Below, piece after piece: positions 24,301 to 33,800 of a DNA stretch of 64,000 nt. How positions within the stretch are numbered: the first letter of the stretch is position 1; every line of letters starts with the position of its first letter. The DNA lies in the NCBI RefSeq assembly GCF_002443255.2, contig NW_019211456.1:23429061-23493060 (forward strand), given 5' to 3'. Under the pieces are notes generated by a model. It made no database searches. It was not told the origin of the DNA and saw nothing but the letters and a program-made list of their open reading frames with translations. The stretch is from Varroa destructor (lineage: Eukaryota; Arthropoda; Arachnida; Mesostigmata; Varroidae). The position numbers were made by a program, and so were the translations under genes.

Positions 24301-27300
24301 GCTCAATAGTCCGAATATGTTGCTGTTTTTGATCTTTGCGATTGCAGTGGATATAACCATCTGGGACGTACAACCTTCATTTTTCTTCAGGAACGAGCCC
24401 AAGTGGTGGCATTTGTGATTCAGATTAGTGAAACTACAATGCAGCATGTAAGTACGAGCACAGCTAAAGTTCGAAATGAATGTAGAGATTCGATGAAGAT
24501 GGCGCTACAAAACCCTACCCTGTTTCTCCTATTATCAAGAACAGTGGTAGATATTTGACGATGTATTTGCAAGTATGCAAATTTAATAGCCGCGACTCCT
24601 TATTGTACAAATACGATAACAGCTGCCTAGAAAATCAAGCCTAAACGATGGCTACCTTGTCAATTGCCACCTCACTCGGATTTTTCAGGTTTCACTTCCT
24701 CAAGTGTTAGTCTTGATAGGTCTCTTAATTCTCAGCACTGCAGGAATGTGCAGATTGTTTTATTGTACTATGCTAATCCTTACCGTACTTTCTATTTTCC
24801 ATAATTTCCTTTACAGAATCATCGTAATTATATCTTGCGTGCGCTAAATCAGTTCCTCCGTAGCGAAGCTCCAAGTGAGATGCAGATTGCCTTAGTGACG
24901 TACGGCGCGGTAACTAGCGAAATTGCCTTACGGCGTGCTTCCGCCAGCGACGATAGTGTAAGAAATGCTGTGGATGCACTGCTACTTAACGCTGATATAG
25001 AAAGCGGTAGTCACGCCAACTCAACGCTAGAAGACGGACTGCGCGCTGCATTGGAAGCACTTAACGACACATCGGAGATTATGGAGCGTCTTCCTTTAGA
25101 AGGTTTTACCAAACGTGTTCTCGTTATCGGCGACGGACATTTAAGCCAGAACTTCGATGAGCTCATACATCACAACTACAAGCTACAGAGCATTCGTGTA
25201 GACTCGATCATCTTTCCATCGCGAGGCCATGTCACTTTTCCGACATCGACAGCATCTGCGTCTGTCATGTATACCGACGCTGCACACGTCGGAAACGTTA
25301 TAGGAAACAACCACCTTCCAGTTGGTCGCCCCTCGTTAAAAACGGACAACACTCTGGATACGTTCGTAGCGCAAACAGGCGGGCGTACAGTGGCTATTGA
25401 CGATACTCCGATCGACAATGCGGTTACAGTAACAGCGCTCCAGCAACTCTATGACGCACTGTACAGTTTCACATTTGATGATACATCATCGCCCCAATCC
25501 GACAGTTACAATCAGATTGAGCAAAAAGAGTTCTACGGTAAGGAACAGCACGACATGGTGTTTGAATTCGACATCGACCCTACTCTGAGCTCGGAGCTTC
25601 GCATCCGACTGCTTGGCCACGATTATGGCTCAGACAGAACCTGGACCGTATTACCTAAAGACATTTCGCTTTTTGCTCCCGACGGCCATTCGAGTGGCAA
25701 AAAAGTCTATAGCCCGAAGGACTATAAATATGTGTCAACAAATTCCCAGTTCTGGTATTACGAATTCAGGATTCCTGAACCTGCTGTCGGCCGTTGGCGA
25801 CTCGAAGCCAAAGCGCGCAAGGATACCAAACAGCCAATCGTCGTGTCGGCAGCAGCTAAACCGTCAGAAGGTGACGATGAACCCATCACAGTCGACGTTT
25901 GGATCTCTCAACCCAGCCACAATGTAAATAAATCACCGAGATTCAATCAACACACGAAAATATTGTACCTTTCCACCTCCAGGGAATGTATCCGCTGCAT
26001 CCCCTGTTCCGATCAAGTAATAGTATTATCAACGAAATACAGTTTGACGTGCCTTACCAGACAAATCAACAAATCGGCACCTGATAATCCGGTCCAGTCA
26101 CTAGCCTTAACGAATAAAATTCCCTCATTTATTATTGTTGTTGTATTTAACTCGTCAACAGTTTCATTCCATGTCTAACATTGGTACCCTTTTTTCTGAT
26201 CGGTGTCTGTTTTCCCTATGCGTGTGTTGCGTTTCCCTTAACCTCAATCTGAAGGTGAGCCTTCAGGAAAGAGGCCTCATCGTCTACGCTAAGGTGAGCA
26301 AGGGAAGTCGCCCAGTGGTTGACGCAAAGGTGATCGCCAAAATTACCCCTGTGTCAGACCAAAGCGAGACGCAGCTGTGTATCGACCTAAGAGACAACGG
26401 CGCAGGAGATCCTGACGTAACCAAAGATGACGGCGTGTACTCACGATACGTCGAGGGGATCAAAAATCTTGGCAGGCATCGTCTCGTTGTGGAAGCTAAG
26501 AGTGAAGGAAACGCAGCGGTTCTTCGAGGAGCCACTGTGCCTGGTGAGATGATCATATTTAGATGTAATTCATATAATATTTAAATAATAACTGCCCTCT
26601 GTGCTGATCAAGTTCGGCTTAAATTATTTGTTCACATTATTATTTTAATAATACATTTGCTGTGTGCTTTTATCATACGTATCAGCTAGTGGGCGCTTGA
26701 AAAAATAGGCTATAATATTGTCCGAAAGAATATAGGATGCATTATGTCGATGAATGTGTGTATTAGTCTATATTTTTCTCAAGCATTGTAAATGAAGTAT
26801 GTAACTTCAATAAGCGGTGAATAATACTACCTAAAGTGAAGATTTTTGTCACGCTACGCATGATAATAGCGCGCAGCTTCACACGGCAACAAGTAGTCTA
26901 CTGAGCATGCTGTGAAGTATTTTTACGCGCTCATTTTTATGAAGCTATTAAGTGGAACTACTAGCAAACATAGGGGATAATATATGTTATTTATCTTGCA
27001 GACGACACTGTTCCGCACACGGCATGCTGCGGCAGCCTCGTTGTACGCACTGCTCTGAATACAACTAGGCCATTCGCCCGGCGAGTACACTTTGGTTCAA
27101 TATTTATAACCCGCGTGCTCCGCGAACAGCGTGACGGTGAGATCCGTACAGCCTGGGCTGTACCGGGGCGAGTTACGGATCTCCATGTCGTGTACTTGCA
27201 GTCCAATCCACAAGGGGTTTCCCTCGGTTGGACCGCAACGGGCAACGTGAAAGATCACGGCAGAGCCGCCTCTTACATTCTTAAAAGATTCGACAATCGT

Positions 27301-28422
27301 GACGAGGCTGTCTCGCAGTTCGATGAGCGGGGCCAGGTTATCAGCCATTGGGAAATGGACGGCAATCCCCCCGTACCGAAGGAAGCCGGCAGTCGAGAAC
27401 AGGTTTTCGTTAAAGTCGCTAGCGGCTCACCTCTACCTCAATACTTCACTTTAAAGGTCAACAACACGTATGGAGCACTATCGGCCGTATCAAATATTGT
27501 CACCGTCTCAGTAATGCCACCGATTACAACAACCATCTCATCTATTTGGGGAATCAGCACTTCTGGTTCCGGTCAAGGAAATTCCGGGGCGCCAGGTGGA
27601 ACGACTTCGGGCAATTTTGACCTCAACTCAGATCATATACTCCCAGGCCAGCGTGAAGGGCCACGCCTACTGCCAGGTCAGCTCGCGTTAATCATCGCCA
27701 TACCCCTTGTCATTCTTATGCTTGGAGTTTGCATACTGATCATAATTGTGGCGCGCAGAAGGAAAGATCCCCTGCTTGTCAAAGCGAAGAAAGCGCCAGT
27801 GAATGATAAGAACAATGGAGGCAGTCTAGGCACACCAAACAATGGAACTCTACCTAAAGAACCGTTGCATGGTGACAATGTAACTCCTGTCCTTACGCCC
27901 TCGCCAGTACTGAAGGAAGGTCTTAGTCCTATGGCAACGATGGCTCCGGGTTTGCCACTTAATCCTAGTATGGGTCTCGACCACATGCCAATGTCAATGG
28001 ATCACTCGATATCTATGAATGACCAAATGAACATGTCGATGACCATGAATATGAACCTAAACCAAATGGGGCAGCAACAAGCAGGCTTGTCGCCAGTAAA
28101 CCATTGGCCAGCCGAAGTCCTACTAGAGCACTATAATAAAGTGCAGGAGGCCAAGCAGCGACAGGAACCTCCGCCCGTGCTTACTCTACAAGCTGGACAC
28201 CACGACGAGTCGATAAATTCTTCCAACCCCAGCATATATAGCACAATGGATCCATTTCGAAATCGGCCTCAGATAAACCCTTCGATGAACAGTCAGCTAA
28301 ATACTAGTATACAACATTCAGCTAACCTAAACAGTGGTATTTATTCTCCGTATTACGGAAACCCCCCCATTGTTACACCGATGGGGCTACACGTCTCCAC
28401 TCGTAACATTACGCAAGTCTAG
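12053..28422 (+). CDS. Calcium-activated chloride channel regulator (CLCA family), seven 3' exons
   Basis: CLCA proteins are secreted or membrane-anchored regulators. Some mammalian members self-cleave through an N-terminal metalloprotease domain and act on TMEM16A-type chloride channels through their VWA domain. Joined exons 12053-12389, 12609-12777, 23749-24015, 24348-24447, 24817-25923, 26255-26543 and 27002-28422 give 3690 nt, exactly divisible by three, with GT-AG borders and matching phases. In partial-protein numbering: residues 1-112 CLCA N-terminal domain; 113-258 REWAVYRYGVF and a cysteine-containing segment; about 275-470 VWA; then a beta-sandwich region to about 756; an fn3-like region at about 795-915; transmembrane helix 984-1006; basic stop-transfer ARRRK; tail 1007-1229. 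N-glycosylation sequons include NAS, NAT, NST and NDT. The signal peptide and first exon are missing from this model. The length exceeds the roughly 900-1000 residues usual for mammalian members because of the long tail. Confidence 0.95.
12609..12777 (+). CDS. CLCA exon B: altered zinc-motif exon
   Basis: The acceptor is TTCTTTCAG ending at 12608; the donor CAG|GTTCGT begins at 12778. The exon takes two bases from the split His codon (c+at) and leaves two (ag). It reads HVLLREWAVYRYGVFKEHG, the position of HEWAHLRWGVFDEY in vertebrate CLCA. The two zinc-ligand histidines are Arg118 and Val122 here, while Glu119, Trp120 and the following RxGVF stay. The rest (ELNVCANGPVKPQF) runs into the cysteine-containing segment. 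Confidence 0.93.
13027..13064. repeat. TA/TATG microsatellite
   Basis: A TA run passes into about five TATG units and back into TA. It is a compound simple repeat inside intron 2 of the CLCA gene. Confidence 0.9.
13800..14050 (+). mobile_element. Second decayed reverse-transcriptase fragment
   Basis: VDDFIVYT at 13875-13898 has the form of the RT catalytic box (x-D-D followed by a hydrophobic strand). Just upstream, in another frame, TRLDHVRAGLGRTSW resembles the usual segment before that box. Downstream a KCFEVIFDRQLKFLNCAID-like segment near 13967-14023 resembles the K-C-x-F...v-x-F-L-G...i-d segment of Gypsy-type RT. Frame changes and stops separate the pieces. It is more eroded than the remnant at 9.4-11.04 kb and its sequence differs, so it is probably another insertion. 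It lies in intron 2 of the CLCA gene. Confidence 0.55.
15835..15905. repeat. 11-bp inverted repeat, 49-nt loop
   Basis: The arms 15835-15845 (AATAGTGATCC) and 15895-15905 (GGATCACTATT) are exact reverse complements. Nearby GTGATCC and CGATCAC copies add further partial pairing. It could be the end structure of a small eroded element, or chance. It lies in intron 2. Confidence 0.5.
22718..22739. repeat. 22-bp perfect palindrome
   Basis: CAAACGTTCGC directly followed by its reverse complement GCGAACGTTTG, with no loop. It contains two AACGTT hexamers and a CGCG centre. It lies in the GC-richer island of intron 2 and could be a dimeric DNA-binding site, but no partner is known from the sequence. 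Confidence 0.95.
22875..22890. repeat. (CT)8 repeat
   Basis: Eight CT units in the GC-richer island of intron 2. On the opposite strand this is a GAGA-type tract. Confidence 0.9.
23621..23630. repeat. G10 homopolymer
   Basis: A run of ten G about 120 bases before CLCA exon C. Confidence 0.9.
23749..24015 (+). CDS. CLCA exon C: cysteine-containing segment
   Basis: The acceptor TTTGTTACAG ends at 23748 and the donor GTGAGT begins at 24016. The first base completes the Arg codon from exon B; two bases (ga) are left for exon D. The translation has GVACNATINLMNG, then SLMSGLPSATHFCGG, HNVMCDEKSTTEVIERHPDF. This matches the CLCA block SIMFxQxLxSVxEFC...N...MC...xxxVIxxSxDF just before the VWA domain. 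Cysteines at the FC and MC positions are kept. Confidence 0.93.
24348..24447 (+). CDS. CLCA exon D: 100-nt exon with altered MIDAS start
   Basis: A short exon easily missed by ORF searches. The acceptor is CGATTGCAG ending at 24347, the donor GTAAGT at 24448. Its first base (t) joins the leftover ga from exon C to give Asp, and the remaining 33 codons run in frame into exon E. It reads TTFIFLQERAQVVAFVIQISETTMQH, aligned to the CLCA stretch TFSLLQxGxxxVCLVLDxSxSM that opens the VWA domain. A closer acceptor ending at 24390 would break the phase with exon C, so the longer form is chosen. The Asp of DxSxS is Gln283 here. Confidence 0.88.
24817..25923 (+). CDS. CLCA exon E: VWA domain and beta-sandwich region
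   Basis: The acceptor TTCCTTTACAG ends at 24816; the donor AAT|GTAAAT begins at 25924; phase 0 at both ends. The exon gives 369 residues. MQIALVTYGAV, the Thr of NSTLEDGL (Thr361) and KRVLVIGDGH (Asp397) match the second strand, the T site and the D site of VWA domains. The later part, up to GRWRLEAKARK and VDVWISQPSHN, matches the CLCA beta-sandwich region (GxWTY and VxAFVxxxS). The frame stays open past the donor to a stop at 26176-26178. Confidence 0.94.
26255..26543 (+). CDS. CLCA exon F: continuation of beta-sandwich region
   Basis: I place the acceptor at CTGAAG ending at 26254, after a pyrimidine-rich stretch. A second in-phase acceptor (CTTCAG, ending 26266) would drop four residues. 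The donor CTG|GTGAGA begins at 26544, leaving one base. The exon carries LIVYAKVSKGSRPVVDAKV and LRDNGAGDPDVTKDDGVYSRY, closely matching the family block IYAxVxxGxxPxxxAxV...LLDDGAGADVxKNDGIYSRYF. This is one of the best-conserved pieces in the window. Confidence 0.93.
27002..28422 (+). CDS. CLCA exon G: fn3-like region, transmembrane helix and tail
   Basis: The acceptor ATCTTGCAG ends at 27001; the first two bases complete an Asp codon. PGRVTDLHVVY and VSLGWTATGNVKDHGRAASY match the CLCA segment reading PPxKIxDLxA...LSWTAPGxDxDxGxAxxY, and YGALSAVSNI matches the usual NSLQSAVSNIA end. A Gly/Ser-rich linker follows, then the helix LALIIAIPLVILMLGVCILI (984-1003, continuing to 1006), basic ARRRK, and a cytoplasmic tail with a Met-rich block (about 1067-1113). 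It ends at ITQV and a TAG stop. The topology predicts a type I membrane protein. Confidence 0.94.
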
Positions 28423-30750
28423 AAGTAAAACCGAGGGTCTATGAGATGTTTCGGGATAAGAAAAGAACGGATTTTATCAAAGACCATACCTGCACACCTC
28501 TAGATCAAACATCTATTTAGCTAACGAAACCTGCAGATATTTCTGGAAAGGTCACGAAGCATATATACAGGATACTTATATATGCATTATTTGAGGTATG
28601 TTCATAAGTGAAAGTTGAACTCCTAACACAGGGACGGATAGAAAAGAAAGTAACAAATGGACATGACACATAAGCAGCAATCACTACCTAATGATAGTGA
28701 CAATTATAGTTGTAGCTAATGACTAATCTCTAAACAAAGACAATGGAAACACGTGTCCTGTAAACATTTGGCCACGGTTTGCGGGTTATTGGCGATAATT
28801 TTCAGCCTTAGCCGCCGATTCTTTCCGACATTTCGTCTGAGTATGGTACTGCGCCCGCTGACAAGGTCCACACGACATAACTTTAGAGCACAATTTCCTC
28901 TTTTTGTCGGATACGGATAGCGTTCACTCATAATCAGTCTCCTTATACGTAGTGAACATTGCCCTCTTTCGAATTCGCTTGTCGCCATAGTGTCAAGCTT
29001 CGACTCATACGTAGTTTTAAGTGTACTTCTTTTTTCATAAAACAACGCCATTCAAATGTAAACATTTTGATGACTAGTATGTTAGCAGTAACTCCTTTCC
29101 TTTTACAAGCATTTCGTATGCGTGAAGGTTCGTTTGCTTGTTCACTCAACAGTGTACTCTGCAAGCCGATAGCTGTAGGTCGTTGTCGGCGTTTCCTAAA
29201 CGCAGTTATCTTTGCAAAAAATTAAGCGGCTAGAATTTACAAATTGTTTTTCCTTTTCTTTTTTTTTTTTTTGACAAAATAGGCAACGCTTACCATAGCA
29301 CACGTTTGAGTTTGTCCTCAGTTGTCGCTTTTGTAAGTCATTTAATAAAGTCGAGTTGCCGATAGACGAGTGTATTACCCATTTACATGATGCTTTTCTA
29401 GTCTCGTAATTATTAATAACGAAAAGCGGCGAAAAATTTGCCGCTCGTATTGGTGTGAAAAGTTTCCAAAGCGAGAAAGCGTGAGAGAGTACGAGAGAGC
29501 GAAAGAAAGAGAGAGTGCTAACTAAATTTATCTAGCTCATGCAAGTTAATGTGTGTGAATGTACTTGAAAAGGGGCCTCGTGTGTTACAATGAACAGGCA
29601 AACGAGGCCTAGCACAAAAGGCCTAGAGTAAAAAAACGTAAACAAAGAAATACACGCTGTTTTACCGGGCTCCCGCAATGAGAAAACGAGCAAGGATGAT
29701 AAAGAATGGATGTGTATGTCTCAATCGTCTGTTATTTTGCGTAGATGCTATTTAATGTCGGAGTAATGCTGTCCCTTAGCGGCAGAGAAAATGCATACGA
29801 GTGGAAGAATGCTTAAAGTTCGAAAAAAAAACAGATGAGGATTAATTTGTACGTTAAACTGTATAGCATAGAAATTGAAACGGTTTGAAGATATATATTC
29901 ACACGAAACTAGATATATATAGATACTTTCAGTAACCACGAACCACTTTCTGAGAGGCAAAGTTGCGTAGAAATTGGCCTGTCAGAGATGAAAAATTATT
30001 CGACAGCTCGATTTCTTTGAGCGACTTTCGAACTTATCAACGGTGCCGTGCATCGTCAAACATGCGAGGACGGTGACGACAAACAGGGATGTACTCTAGA
30101 CAACTACTTGTTTAACTTTTCTTTGTAAGTTATTGCAGGTACTGACAAAATAAAAAATTCTATTTATAAAAAAAACGCCGAAAACCGAACATGGCGGTGA
30201 AGACACAGAGCATGACGGAAATCTTATCTGGTTATCTGCTCCGCATTAAGTGACAGCATTTCAAAAAAAAAGCAACATCTATAATTTTCATTCTATTTTT
30301 TGACGCTGTTATTCCGTTGAACGTAACGTGCGCGGCAAGCGACGTACAAGTATTAAGAATTAAGTGTCTTCTGTCTGTCGCAGTCCAACTCGTGTGATAA
30401 AGACTTGTCGATTACTATACGCGTATTCGCGGACTGTATTAGATGGTCAAGGTGTCGTGTAGTCTTTGTGTATCTGTATACATGATAGACTTCCGTGTAG
30501 CGGAATATGTTGCTACGCAAAGATGATATAAAAGACTATGGGGGGTTATTAGAATATGAGGAGAAGACTAGCTAAAAACCCCTCTTCTAGGCATAGCAAT
30601 GACGAAGCCAAAAATGTAGGTATATCGATCTGTACGTAGATCGGTGTATATGTTGTGTTGCAACCAAATGGTCTAAAATGAATAATGAAAAGGACACAAT
30701 ACCAGAAAGATTACTCTTCGGCGAGACTGAAACGATCCCTTTTCGCTAGC
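28423..30750. other. Region downstream of the CLCA stop codon
   Basis: The 3' untranslated region of the CLCA gene should start here. The first AATAAA I find on the + strand is at 29344-29349, which would give a UTR of about 0.9 kb. A T-rich tract precedes it near 29250-29273 and a GAGA-rich stretch follows near 29470-29515. No coding exon is recognisable. Confidence 0.5.
29344..29349 (+). promoter_or_regulatory. Possible polyadenylation signal of the CLCA gene
   Basis: AATAAA about 920 bases after the stop codon and the first copy on this strand in that interval. Placement rests only on the hexamer. Confidence 0.3.
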
Positions 30751-30753
30751 TTT

Positions 30754-30775
30754 TATATATATATATATATATATA
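30754..30775. repeat. (TA)11 microsatellite
   Basis: Eleven TA units immediately before an 18-bp-arm inverted repeat. Confidence 0.9.
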
Positions 30776-30781
30776 AATCTA

Positions 30782-30817
30782 GTAACGGTCTCGGTATATA
30801 TATACCGAGGCCGTTAC
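30782..30817. repeat. Inverted repeat with 18-bp arms, no loop, one mismatch
   Basis: GTAACGGTCTCGGTATAT is followed directly by its reverse complement with one difference (T at 30789 against G at 30810). In RNA the mismatch would be a G-U pair. It directly adjoins a TA microsatellite. Confidence 0.9.
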
Positions 30818-30819
30818 CT

Positions 30820-33800
30820 GATTTTTAGTGCTGAGAAACTGAGAGTAACGTAGTGTTGATGCCATGGACAAAACTCCCTTGTCCTGTTGTTGATATACAA
30901 AAACCGATGAAATATTATCGTACGCCTGTCATATTTACCGGCAAGATAAATTTTATGGCAAACAAGAAATTATCAGAAAATCGCAAATTTATTGCGTTAC
31001 AAATGGAGAGTTGTATTGTACAAGAACTAAGACAGAATCTTAGTTCATCGACATGAAGAGCTGCGAAATCCGGGTAGCGCTGACATACTAGCAGGCACGT
31101 ACACATTTAATTATTAACTCAGCTCGACGAACTCTAAATTTTGAGTATATTTAATGAAAAAATGTATGTTAAAACAGAAACAAAAAGGTCCCACAAAACA
31201 CGATCAATGACAACAATGTAAAGTCTGTATAAAGTTATAATTAATTAATATGATCATTATTTTTATTGCTTGTGATAATAACGCTGACGAAAAGATGACA
31301 GTACGTAAATACACGAAAGTATGGGTATTATCATCATCATCAACAATGTGTATAGTAATATCCCAAAGTCCTTGGTACCACACCACTGTCCTGCGGAAAC
31401 TAGGTACGGTTAAGCTAAAACGCTACAATCGACCGTAACGTATATTTCACAAATTGTGACGAGAGCTAGTCCAGAAAAGACACCAGCATCGATAAAACGA
31501 GAACACAGAATGGGAGTTTGAGTGAAGTGAATAAGGTAGATTTGAAATTGACCGCCCTTTACTTTGCGATCAGAACTAATAGGCAACGGATTGTAAACGT
31601 CGAAACGAAACAAAATATTTCCTTAAAATGTTCTCCATTTTACCATCGTTACCAACTTGAGACCATCAGATCGTCACATTTAGCTTTGCTTAGCTTCATT
31701 CCGCCGAAATAGTTTCAATGACACCGTCAACGTTATCACAATGTGGATACATCTAAAAGGAATGATAATACAGGAAACGAATTTCGAAAACGTTCATGAC
31801 AGGAATGACGTAAACAGCAAAAAAACGAGTCCCTTATTTTAATTACACATCATTCAGAGACTTGAGCGGGACTCAACAGGCTGCAACAGTGATGCCACCG
31901 CGGGCTCTCCATTTGTTGCACCAAACAGAAGATACGTTTAGAATTCATAAGAACGAATTATAAACGATATACGAGCGAATCAATCAAGCGCAGATCGGTC
32001 GGTTTTTTTCTATATACAGTGAAGCCGGAGTTCCGTTTGCAAACCATTGTTAGTTTATAGTATTACGGCGTTTAACTTAAGGCAAAAAGACAACTAATCG
32101 TATAAAGAACGACAACATAGCGTAATTTAAGTTGAAATCAAAACTTGTACTATTATGATTGCAAAGAATTGTCGCACAAAAAAGCCACCGACGACAATGT
32201 TGATGATTACACGAGAATCAAGAGCAGTTCCTAATATAAAATAATGACAAGAGCACACATTCAATGGGAAGACTAACAAAGAAGAAAGAAACTGGAAAAG
32301 AAAGATGATCAAGACGAGCATGACTGGGCGATAGCATTGATGACACAATGAGAAAACGAGGCAAAGGTGCCTATTTTATATCATCGCACACTGTAATATA
32401 AATGTACAGAGAACACAAGATGATCGTTTTAAACGAATAAATTTTATATAATAAATAAAATTACGAAATTTTAATTATGGTCAGTAGTTTTCTAGCTAGA
32501 CTATACATATAAGAGAGAATAAAAATAAAAATTATACAATGTGTACATGATTCAATGTAAAATCTCACTCGACACCAAGCCGAAATAGGAGAAAAATCTA
32601 GAAGATTAGATAAACTTTTACAGTTGTCTCACAAACCTCATTTTTGAAAAAGCAGGTCCAAGCTAATTTATAAGTTTACTCTTTGAAGTAATTTAATGTA
32701 TGTATCTCAGACTAATAGTCTAAACTTCCACTAGACGGATAAAAAAACTACGTGTTTTATTATTCCACGTCTTCTGGCAGCATGATTAACTGCCCCGTTT
32801 ACTGGATGCACAAAAAGCGTGTTGACGCATTACGGCGCAAAATGTATCGCCAAACTTCCAATAGAGAAAGTCTTGCAAAAACGTTGCATGATTCAAGCAC
32901 GTTATTCGGTCATGTCGTAGACCTTCCAATCTCACTGGGCCTAGCGGCTTAGGACTTTATTGCCTTCTATTTTAAGAAGAGCCATAGATTTTAGCGAATG
33001 AAGAACACCTGAATCGTGCTACAATTTTGCAGGCTGTCATAAGCTAGCCGTGAGTAGATGGCAAAGTCGCCAGAGAAATATCGAGTGAAAATTAGACAGG
33101 CGTTGAAAAGTATCAATACAGAATTATTTAATTACCGTTCATTAGATAGCTTCTATGCGCAGACAGTTGCATTCAGTTAACTAATTACCGATCAGAATTA
33201 AAATCGCTAGGGCCTCTAGATTGGCCTTTAGCAGAATGGCTTCGATATGTTGGAGAGTGTCTGAGAGCTCAGGTGTAGTAAATACGTGATATTAGATTTT
33301 TTGACACTGAAATAGATTCAGCCTCCCCATATACAAGTGAGGAATCGGCCTGGCTCTCCATTGTCCAATAACCGATATAATCCTTACTCACCAGTTTGTC
33401 TAATTACAACATACAACGTACAACTAGAGGACATCGTAACGCGTCGTGCTAACCTAGTAAGCTAGGACCTTATGTAGCGCCATAACACATGAAATTGTGT
33501 ACTCCTTTGATTACTGTGTAGGATCTATATGGGGATATATTCAGCGAGGCAGATATAATTGTACTAAATATGATTATGGAGGAAGACAAGTGTTCTTGTG
33601 CGTCTCTCTCAGAGTTCGTCTCGACCAAATCGATACGACGCTGCAGTCAGCAGATCTTGTCGACACGGATCTTTCCTAATGTAAAATTGGCCACAATATA
33701 ACCTCGTTACTGCAACTTATTCCCAGAGTAAGCTGATATATATTGGGCATTGTAATAAGCATACTTGAGAGACGAGTTCAGTAAAGTGAAGACAAGCTTT

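Noticed and set aside
25924..26178. Treating the open continuation of exon E as normal coding sequence
   Set aside because: The CLCA alignment breaks at the GTAAAT donor and resumes exactly at exon F in the same phase, so it is called an intron.
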